A stretch of DNA of 64,000 nucleotides from Chimonanthus salicifolius (Eukaryota > Streptophyta > Magnoliopsida > Laurales > Calycanthaceae), in assembly GCA_013350335.1 (NCBI GenBank), contig CM023538.1:61493080-61557079 (forward strand), written 5' to 3'. Each line of letters starts with the position of its first letter. The stretch's first letter is position 1. The notes under the pieces are model-generated. The model ran no database searches. It worked only from the letters and a program-made list of their open reading frames with translations, and had not been told where the DNA came from. Shown here one piece after another: positions 55,553 to 64,000 of the stretch. The translations under genes and the position numbers were made by a program.

Positions 55553-58500
55553 CTAGAGTCTAGAGAATATAATTTATGGCAGTGCGAATATTTTATTAAA
55601 AGAAGATGGCAACTAAAGGTACAAGTTTCATTAATAATTGAAGGACTTTGGAGTCTTCCACATGAGAGTTGGGCCCACTATGATGACAAATATCAGTCTG
55701 AATTCTAATTTAATACTAAGAGTGGGCTGACGGTGAACAGTGAAAAAAAATCTTAAATTTGATTCACGTTCAATTCCAACATATCATTTTTTACTGTCAA
55801 CTTAAGTGATGTGCATAGATTGAAAGATTTATACACGTTTATTAGATTAGTCTCACATTGAATAAATGTAGAATGAAAATAACTTTAATGAAGTTACCAA
55901 GCGTACAATCTTTATACTTATGATAGTAATCAATTTGTAAAATGAAGTATAATATGATTATTATTTAAGAGAAAGTATTGATGTATAAATTAATTTCTTT
56001 ATTATTATTATATTATTATTATTTTATTTAAAGATTCTAAAGACTCTAATGGTGTTTGTCATATTGTCTCAGTGACTTTTAGGAAAACAATATATGGAGT
56101 TTTAATAGAGCTCACCGTCCCCACGAAATGGAAAGGGGTTATAATCTAGTCTGAGTTAAAAGAACTGAATGGATAAAATTTCATTTTTTTTTTCAACTGG
56201 ACGTTTCATTTTATCATTTCCTTGAATTAAAGTTTTAGTCCATTCTAACTAAATAAATTAACAAGCTTATCAAAACTATTTGAACTACCTAAAACTGAGA
56301 TGGCTAAAGCAAAAAAATATTATTATTTTGAGCCACAGACAAGCTTTCTGGGTTAACTTTATCATCTAAATTCTTAGCTAGAGAGAATGCTAAGTCTAAA
56401 TACAAGCGCTTCACAAAAGAGATACATTGGACAGGAATAAGGAAGCTTCAAATATGTATTGGTTAGCTGTGTAAATGGTTTTAAGTTTCAATTATATACT
56501 GCGGAACGCCAATTTGGTCGTATGTGGTTTTCATAGCATAAATTTATATGTGGGCTTGCCAATGGACCAAGTTTATTGATACCGAGCCTGTAACTCAAAA
56601 GGGCATTTTGGTAATTTTCTCTCTTATTTTCTATTTTGCATGAAAAAATAAAAAATTACTTTAAGTTCCCCTGAAATTCGTACACACTTCCCCTTAGTTT
56701 AGATACATTTTGAAGTTTTCAAAACTCGCACTAATTTGCACCAGAGTTTGAAAAATAATATTTTAAAATATTTCTTGGGATTTTTTTTTTAAACGTGTTT
56801 CTATTTAGAAAAAAAGAACAACAGAATAAATGATTGAGTTGGGAAAAATAAAACAACATAAGAAAATAATTAATTTAAACAAATAAAATAAAAGAGGATT
56901 TTACCTCAGCTAAACTAGTGACCGAAGATTGAGAGTTAATCGAACAACACCTGATGGAAGGCTGTAGGCAGAGGACCAACAGGAAAAATTTGAGAATCAT
57001 ATGATTGGCCGCAAGAGGAATTAAATGAAAGGTTTTGTGTTGAGATGGATGGGTAGACTTTTATTTTTGGAAAGAAAAATATTCAGATTTAAAAAGGAAA
57101 TAAATATTTCTTTCAAATAGAGTTATAATTTGATATAAAATATCAATTTTACTTAAACAATTTGAAACTCAGTTTTATATACCCATTGAAATAAGTCGTC
57201 TATATGAAATTTCAAATTTTCTAAAAGAAGTGAGATCAGTTAAGTAGATTAATATTTTAGCATTAACATGCATAACACATATATCTAAAGAAGAAGTAAG
57301 AAATATTATTATTTTTTATACCAAGCGACACGTGATCTATCTTTTTATGTAGTTCTCATTGCCTAAATGGTGAAAGAACATACCACTATCTCTTATTATC
57401 TATTTCTCATCAATGGTGAAATGAAACAACACACTAGTATCTATTTCTCATCACTAAATGATGAAAGAAATTTCTAGAAGTAATTTCAAACGAACATTAA
57501 AAAATGGGTTTTTGGATCCTGGAATTCAGGTTTCCATTGAGTTGCACGGTGAAAGTCCAATCTTACTAACTAGGGCAGGATAACTCGAGCTCGTAGAAAA
57601 AAAAAGTCGGGTTTAAAACTTCACTTGAACAAAATATTTTATAAAATGAAGTCTAATTTTTTTTTTTAAAATAGAAACACTTTGAAATAAAAAACCCAAG
57701 AAATATTTTAAGATATTATTTTTAAAAATTCAGTGCAAACTGGTGAAGGTTTTGAAAACCTTAAGCGTTTGTGAGCTAAGGTGAAGTGTCTGCAAATTCT
57801 TAGGGCACTTAAAGTAAATTTCTAGGTTTTTCATGCAAAATAGACGATCAAAAGGTAAAATTATCAAAATACCCTTCTGAATTACTTGTTCAGAATTCGA
57901 CAAACTTCAGCTCGTTGGGAAGTCCGCATACAAATTTACGCTATGAAACCAAATTTGATCAAATCGGAGGTCTCCAGATCTCCTCAAAATGCATGAACGC
58001 GGGTCAAAGAACTTCAAAGCTATAAACTAGAAATTTTTAATATTTCTATATATACAAAATTTTCAAAAGTGTCGGAAATTTTCAAAAAGAAAAGAAAAAG
58101 AGAAAAATATGAGCAATTATTAACGTTTATTTCACTATGTTTGAATGGTGTTATCATCCATTGAACACCAAAACTCTTAACATAGAAAATTAGGAAAATT
58201 GAGAAAAATAGAGAAATTGAAAAAGATAAGCAAAACTTGGTGCTAAATTCTAATACCCTCAACTACTTGATACAATTACAAAATTAGAAAGAAAATAACA
58301 AAAATATCTTAGAATTCTCTAAATATCCTAAAACACTGATACGTGATACATGTAGGACAATATGTTTTAGATAACAACTTATATTTGACCCTATCAAGTA
58401 TCAACTTTAGACTATATAAATCAAATACTCATTTCATTGGATTTTCTTTCAATGTCATGCTTGCGTGTCTATTTTTAGGTTGTCATTTAGCCTCCCTCTT

Positions 58501-59849
58501 ATCCTTATGTTTAAGAATACTCATTTCATTGTCTATTCAAGATTTTAAGAGAAAATGCTATCTAGATTCGAGATTTGTAGTAATCGATGTGCTCTTGGCC
58601 TAATTTTAATGTGATGTAGGGGTAGTGGGCTCAACCGTGGGATTTTACGTTGGGTATTCCACAGTTTCCCACACATAAATTAAAAAAAATGATAAAATAG
58701 GCCATGGTTAGATCATAGAAGGTAATTGAACCATGACTTATTTCAAGTGAGTGGTTTTACTCGCAAAATAATTTCAACTGGGCTATGTTTTACTTGCAAA
58801 ATTATTTGAACTGGGTCATGATTTATATCAAAGAGAAGACAAACAGAATCAACACAACCATTGCGCAAAGTAGATGGTTAAAATTCTGCTTTACCATTTC
58901 ACTAGTCAATACAACAAAAAAAAAATTTGTGTTAGGATTTAAGTATCAAGTCACTCAACTCATTTATAAATTTTTAGATTGAATGTGAGACTTGATCGTT
59001 GTTCCAACTATCTCTCTCGAACTAGACTAGCTATCGTTTTTACTTAGGAGATCTTTTGAGTTCATATAAAATAGTCTAAAGTCTATTTCTGATACCACTT
59101 GTTAAGATTTGAATATTAAACTCAATAAATTGATTTAGTGAAGTGATACGAATCCCAATCTCCTTTTGCATTTTGAAGGTGGGACTCAGGGCTGGTTCTG
59201 AGTATAGTCGGCATTGGCCGCCACCTAAATCTCAAGATAAAAAGGACCTTCACACAATTAAATTTTTTAATATACCAATCAGAAAAATCCCTCAAATCTC
59301 ATGTTGCCTAAAATTTTAGGGGATGCCCCAACTTTTGAGTGCAGCTTAAGATCACTCAATATCATGCTATTGAATTTTGTACAGCTCCCTCTCATTGGAC
59401 AAGTCACATCAGAAAAAAGATGGTACATTATTTACTTTGGTACTAATCAATGCACAACAGTACCCATCTGGGCTATCCTTCACCTGTTGAGTCACACCCA
59501 CTCACACAGAGTTGGAGTCAACCATTTACCAGAACTGGGAATCTCAAATGAAATCAAGTCGATTATACTTGAGCCCCTCATATAAATTAAAAAAAATATA
59601 TATATATTTGTATTCTTTCGCATTGAACCACTTTTGCTTTTTTCTTTAAAAAAATATTTATATTATTATGTCATCAGGACAAGTAAGCAAATTATTGTGA
59701 GAGATGAAGTCTTATTATAACTTTTTACATTGCTGTAATTAATTCTCACAAAACAAAACAAAACAAAACATTTTTTTATTTGATTTCCAAACAGTACAGT
59801 GAGCAATACAAACATACGGTATGGAAGCTTATGTGGTGAAGAAAATGGC
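55553..59849. other. Gene-free region between DUF247 copies 2 and 3
   Basis: The DNA is AT-rich with no supported gene. It contains a long-TIR element (56508-57963) and a SINE family A tail at about 58590-58690. The region 59100-59600 has weak, unrecognised open frames. The last stretch before the copy 3 stop codon holds an (AAAAC)n run near 59750-59770. Confidence 0.55.
56508..57963. mobile_element. Non-autonomous element with about 330 bp inverted termini (MULE- or foldback-like)
   Basis: The left arm 56508-56830 pairs with the right arm 57640-57963. Matching pieces include 'aatttggt...ttcatagc(a/g)taaattt', 'tattttgcatgaaaaa', 'aatttactttaagt' and 'aaatatttcttgggtttttt'. About 800 bases of non-coding DNA lie between them. 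Long TIRs without a transposase fit Mutator-like non-autonomous elements. A clean 9 bp target duplication was not found. Confidence 0.65.
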
Positions 59850-61274
59850 TTATTTATTAAAAGATCTAATTAGATTAAGAAGCTGGAAGACAATGGCAGT
59901 GAGAACAGAGAGAATGCCAACGAACACAGAAATCACTGCCAATGGATTCTTTACGTAATTCCGGTTGAAGCTCGCTCGCAATCGACGATTCGTAATTCCT
60001 TCATAATGTTTATTGATTTGTTTGAAGGTATCGAGAAAGCGAGTGTTATCAACAATAAGCTTTCCCCCAATCTTGTTTACAAGATCAACCAGGTGCTGGT
60101 TGCTTCCAAAACAGTTGTCGATTCCATGGTTGCAGAGAATTCCGACGTCTTTCACGGTGGCGACGAGGCAATCAAGAAAGACGATGTAGCCCGAGAAGTC
60201 GGTGGCGACATGGCGGTAGCACTGCTCGAATGCGACGAGATTAAGGAACAGAGTACCTGTAACATCTGAAACCGTTAACGGAGGGATTTCGATAATACCA
60301 CGATATACCACCCCAAATCGAAGTCGGAAATTTATGCCCAAGATGCCTTCACTGCAATTGGCCTCCCTCTTCTTGAACAAAAATCCTACTGCTTGAAGTT
60401 CAGATGCACAGGGGATCATTTTCATGGTATCCCTTGGCTTTAGACTCTTTTTCTCTCCAGAGGAAGGAACAAGACTGACGTGCACCAAATGGAGTAGATT
60501 CTGAATTTTATGGCTGGAATGGTCGGTGTATTCGTTGGTTGGAAGCACAAAGCCGAAGAACCTAAGAGCCATTTCTGCAAGACAGGGGCAGGAAATATTC
60601 ATCAGATTAAACAGAGTTTGGAGAAGAAAATATGGCATCTGGTTTTCAAGCATGAGCAAGTCAATGGCCAAGTGCTTCTTCAGCCACTCCAGTCTGATGA
60701 GCGGATCATCTACTAATTCCTTTGTCCATGACCTTCGGAAGAGCTCGATGATGAAGCAGCCATCCAGAACCATCATTTCAACAAAGGAATCGCTGTCGAT
60801 GTTGAATTCCTCCGAGTAACACTCTCGGGCTTCTTTCTCAGAGTTTTTGACGGCTTTCCAGAGCTTGTCCAAGCAGTTCTCACCAATTCGACTGAGAATC
60901 AAATGAAGATACCTCCATTTGTGATGTTCCATGGCTTGAATGTACCTCCATTTTTGTTCTTCATGGAGTCCTCTTTTGTGGTGGTGAAACGGGCCAATTG
61001 AGATGATTTTGGGCTCGAACGAGTTCTCATTGTCTTGGCGGAAACGATGGGGAACTCTGTGGATGGAACATCCACTGCTGGCTGATGAAGCTTTTATGAT
61101 TGTGATTTTTGGTTCAATTCTGAGTTTTGACTTCATCGAATCCAACCCTTGAGTATCTAAAGCCTCCATTCTCTTGCCAGAAATTGGAGTATCTGCAAAG
61201 GTGGAGAGTTCAACTTGCTTGTGCTGACTGGCAGCAAACTCACATCTGCTTATATTCACCACTTCTGCTTCCAT
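59850..61274 (-). CDS. DUF247 (UPF0481) membrane protein, copy 3
   Basis: A single-exon gene of 474 residues starting MEAEVVNISRCEF, with an intact frame to the stop at 59850. Landmarks are SIHRVPHRFRQDNENSFEP, KIISIGPFHHHKRG, MEHHKWRYLHLIL, MMVLDGCFIIELF, LKKHLAIDLLMLENQMPYFLL, MIPCASELQAVGFLFK, GIIEIPPLTVSDV, LFLNLVAFEQCYRHV, DCLVATVKDVGIL and GSNQHLVDLVNKIGGKL. A C-terminal anchor lies at about 446-468 (AVISVFVGILSVLTAIVFQL). By eye it shares the SNQHLVDL and GILCNHGI stretches with copy 1 and the GCFI/IPPLT stretches with copy 2, so the three are paralogues. A GA-rich leader precedes the ATG. Its role is unknown. DUF247 proteins are usually predicted to sit at membranes with the anchor at the end. 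Confidence 0.94.
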   Translation of the reverse strand: MEAEVVNISRCEFAASQHKQVELSTFADTPISGKRMEALDTQGLDSMKSKLRIEPKITIIKASSASSGCSIHRVPHRFRQDNENSFEPKIISIGPFHHHKRGLHEEQKWRYIQAMEHHKWRYLHLILSRIGENCLDKLWKAVKNSEKEARECYSEEFNIDSDSFVEMMVLDGCFIIELFRRSWTKELVDDPLIRLEWLKKHLAIDLLMLENQMPYFLLQTLFNLMNISCPCLAEMALRFFGFVLPTNEYTDHSSHKIQNLLHLVHVSLVPSSGEKKSLKPRDTMKMIPCASELQAVGFLFKKREANCSEGILGINFRLRFGVVYRGIIEIPPLTVSDVTGTLFLNLVAFEQCYRHVATDFSGYIVFLDCLVATVKDVGILCNHGIDNCFGSNQHLVDLVNKIGGKLIVDNTRFLDTFKQINKHYEGITNRRLRASFNRNYVKNPLAVISVFVGILSVLTAIVFQLLNLIRSFNK

Positions 61275-61519
61275 TTCTTTGATTTTCTTCTTCTTCTCTC
61301 TCTCTCAGTGGTGTTTGGACTGTGGAAGGTTTGTCTAATGCCCTAAAAGGAGAGGGAGGAATTCTTGGAAATGAAAAGAAGTTCAGGGAAAGCCATTAAA
61401 ATTTCTCCAAAAGGTGATTGGCTCTGAATGGGTAAAGGAGCGCTCAGATATTTATTATCTTTCCGAGATGTACGGATGGAAATGGGTCTCACTTGGGGGT
61501 TGGAAAGATTTCAAGATCA

Positions 61520-61830
61520 CAACAATATATGGTTGTTGTGGTAACGCAACAATCGAGCATTTAAAGATCATATTTTAATAATAAAAATAATTTTTACAAG
61601 AGTTTTTGTTAAGTGTGTTACTTGGGCCTCTCCTCTTATAGAGTTTATGAATATCTTTATCAATGATATTTTGCGTGCTTGGAAAGAAAATGTCAACTTA
61701 GCTTAGTTTTGTTCCTCCTTTGCTCATATGTTTGAGTTTAAGGGTTGTACTGTATTTTCTTGTTTTGTTTTCTGTTCTTACACCTCTCGTGCTTTTCTTT
61801 CTCTAATATATTAACCATTAAAAAAAAAAA
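61520..61830 (+). mobile_element. 5'-truncated LINE tail with poly-A and target duplication
   Basis: A plus-strand tail with 'ctctaatatattaaccatt' ends in an A-run (61818-61830). The flanks 'aagatttcaagatca' (61505-61519) and 'aagatttcaatatca' (61831-61845) are a 15 bp target duplication with one mismatch. Only the 3' 310 bp remains, including a pyrimidine-rich stretch typical of plant L1 tails. It lies about 250 bp upstream of DUF247 copy 3. Confidence 0.8.
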
Positions 61831-62039
61831 AAGATTTCAATATCAGATTTTTAAACTCAAGATCCATATTTACATTCACATTTTTTAAATTAAGATTTAA
61901 ATATTTTCTACCAAATTAAAGGCTAGCAATCCTCCCACAGGTATTTTGTGTAAAGAGACACGGGTTTTACCGTGATACCTAATTTTTCCTCGACCTGTCG
62001 TACCGAAGAAAAAAAGAATGCCAGAAATGTCTAAACAGT

Positions 62040-62240
62040 GTAAATCGGTTCGCCAAAATTCATGAACAATGCAAATCGACGGCTCTCCAAAATTCATAAA
62101 CAGTGCAATCGGCTCTCCAAAATTCATGAACAATGCAATCGGCTAGCCGAAATTGCAAGTCGGCTCGCCAAAATTCATGAACAGTGCAAATCGACTTGCC
62201 GAAGTTCACGTGAACAATGAAAATCAGTCCATCGAAATTT
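62040..62240. repeat. Short tandem array around 'aaattcatgaacaRtgcaa'
   Basis: Five to six degenerate units of about 28-35 bp are seen. Each is built from 'ccaaaattcatgaacagtgc' followed by 'aa(t/a)cggctcg/t'. The array runs upstream of DUF247 copy 3 and gives rise to repetitive frames on both strands that are not genes. It may be a fragment of a larger transposon. Confidence 0.7.
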
Positions 62241-62245
62241 TACTA

Positions 62246-62700
62246 TTTATGCGAAGGGTAAAATCACCACCACTGTCGCCCCTGGCCCACCTCTCTATCC
62301 TAAGGAAGACGTTTGGTTTCGGTCAACTGTGGGGCCCCTTTGACTGGTTTTTCTACCGTGTATCTCTACCGTACTACCCAGAACCCATTTTTGAGACATT
62401 TTCAGCCAGATCTGCTGACTCTGGGACTCTATCTCCATCAAACCAACACTACTGATGTTACTCCTGCCTTGGCTTCGACATCACCCGGTGACTCACACCT
62501 TCCATCAATGGTGGGCCCCCTCCTTTTCCACTTTCATCCGTTGCTAACAATGTCGAAAAGGAGCAGTTCATTAGAAGGAAAGAAATTCATTCGGGCATGC
62601 GGATGTTTAAGTGGAAGGGCAAAATGGTAAATTCCATCTAAAACCCACACTCGGATGTCTCCTAGCAAAAAAGTCGGGTGTCTGTATAGCCTGCCATATT
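62246..62700. other. Unassigned region
   Basis: GC content is higher than in its surroundings. The two overlapping plus-strand frames (about 62153-62455 and 62313-62630) have no domain I recognise. Next to the tandem array, it may be the interior of a transposon. No gene is called. Confidence 0.4.
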
Positions 62701-62893
62701 TTTACTCTAGAGATTAATTTTAAAAATAAAAGAAATTATTTGTAACCTTTGTGTATCAAGTAACTTAAGAAGAAATTAGATTCAAGATTTTTTAATCTAA
62801 ATTTAAATATTTTAATCAATTAAATTATTTGTTCATCATCTTACTTTATTCCACTCTCTTCTACATAGTCTCGAGCCTTCCTTTATTTGATAC

Positions 62894-63275
62894 TAGGTCT
62901 AAAACTCAAGTGGGTTGGACTCAATTTTAATTAATCAAACTCAGCCCAACTCATATAAACAATTATTGAGCCTGATTCGATACAACTCGAGTTTTTCGTC
63001 CAGATAGTCCGACTTAATTTTAGTCCAAATTTGGAAAAAAGAAAACAACAATTGATTTTTTATATTTCTGAAACTCAAGTTGAATCGAATTAATCCAGAT
63101 TGTATCAGTTGATTTTAAAGTCTTGATCTCAATTCGACCTAAATCCTAAATGAGTTTTTTTAATCCTAATTCAATCATATTCTAAATTTATAAATATATA
63201 ACCCAATTCACTGATTACCCAACTTAAATTTCACCCTACCCAATTCACTGATTACCCAACCTAAATTTCACCCTA
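62894..63275. mobile_element. Degenerate hAT-type MITE, copy 4
   Basis: The ends are TAGGTCTAAAACTCAAG and AAATTTCACCCTA. The 8 bp TTTGATAC is duplicated exactly (62886-62893 and 63276-63283). The 382 bp body is worn and contains a short internal duplication near 63200-63275 ('caattcactgattacccaac'). It is the fourth hAT-type insertion in the window. Confidence 0.75.
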
Positions 63276-63349
63276 TTTGATACTAATTACCCTACATTAT
63301 CAGTAATAATAATATTGTTCAACAACTATGTACGATGTGAGGTGTACTA

Positions 63350-64000
63350 ACAATAACAGCCTTCCATTATTTGTTTACTACTTTGGAATCTCATTGACTT
63401 GTCAAAGGAATCATTAAGTTGTAGTCACCACAAAAATGATGATATTATTGATAGGTGTGGGTCAGCCCAAATTATGAAGAGCTTAAATATATGTGGATAG
63501 GTTGGCCAATGGCCGTGAACGTGTGTCATGAGAATAATTTTTTTTTTTTTATACTACAATGACACTATATAAGAAGACAGCTGCTGTAACCATTCTACAC
63601 GTGGCATATAAAATCTATGTCGCAAATTGTTAACAAATTAAGAATTATGTAAAATTTATTAGTTTGATGAGACTTTTTTATGAGAATTATTTCATATTAT
63701 GAGTCTCTGAGTATGATACTTCGAGGATTATTTTAAAGAATATAAAAATATGACGATTTATAAAATTTAAGTCTGATTCAAGTTTTAATAACTTGAAATC
63801 TTGAATCTAATGGGAGTTGATCTAACATTCAAAAAGACTCCTAAACACTTTAAAATATATTTTTATAAATATTAAAAATTACAGATGTATTACATAAAGT
63901 AAATGAAAATTGGATATTTAGGTGAAACTAGTCAAATCCAATATCTTCACATTTCTAAGACTATATCTTAAGTGGGATCTAATTGATCATGTTAAACTAA
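63350..64000. repeat. Duplicated intergenic block at the right edge
   Basis: Matches 48290-48620 and then 40700-41190 in the same orientation: 'gataggtgtgggtcagcc', 'cattctacacgtggcatRta', 'tagtttgatgagactttttt' and 'ggatatttaggtgaaactag'. It runs off the end of the window, so more of the block, and possibly another DUF247 gene, may lie beyond. Confidence 0.8.

Noticed and set aside
1..64000. CRISPR arrays, bacterial operons, organellar insertions
   Set aside because: No regularly spaced repeats with unique spacers, no ribosome-binding-site-led gene strings and no recognisable plastid or mitochondrial genes were seen.

Overview
The window is nuclear DNA of a flowering plant. It has intron-rich genes with GT/AG splice sites, AT-rich intergenic DNA, and many retroelement and MITE remnants. 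All the confident genes belong to plant families. Nothing bacterial, viral, CRISPR-like or organellar was recognised, and the species cannot be fixed from the sequence alone.

Layout: 1-2850 is gene-free, with an Emigrant-like MITE and degenerate repeats. A two-exon tetraspanin of the TET8/TET9 type lies on the minus strand (2851-5704), with a Stowaway-type MITE in its intron. A seven-exon minus-strand gene (8215-18606) encodes a BRCT-RING-PHD protein. Its last exon, a complete PHD-like finger, sits 3.9 kb beyond the RING exon, behind a dead LINE and a hAT-type MITE. After a 3.1 kb divergent promoter region comes a four-exon plus-strand gene (21709-36055). It encodes a FLX-like coiled-coil protein (FLL2 type) with a Gly/Tyr/Asp/Arg repeat tail. 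Its introns hold a Copia element with a nested solo-LTR-like insert, an L1-type LINE, an antisense RTE-type LINE and a 2.6 kb near-perfect inverted repeat. From memory, the FLX-like and BRCT/RING genes are neighbours in Arabidopsis too (At1g67170/At1g67180), so this pair looks like conserved synteny.

The right half (38-64 kb) carries three intact, intronless DUF247 (UPF0481) genes: one on plus (38271-40049) and two on minus (54014-55432 and 59850-61274). Each has a C-terminal membrane anchor and a GA-rich leader next to the start codon. The first has acquired two in-frame tandem repeats. Between and after them, the same intergenic blocks recur several times (about 40.5-42.9, 44.5, 47.8-52.7 and 62.7-64.0 kb), showing repeated segmental duplication around the cluster. 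Other repeats include four hAT-type MITEs with 8 bp target duplications (one shared TIR family, two copies degenerate), tRNA-derived SINEs, foldback elements and a truncated LINE tail.

All exon structures come from reading splice sites and frame by eye. No transcript or database evidence was available.
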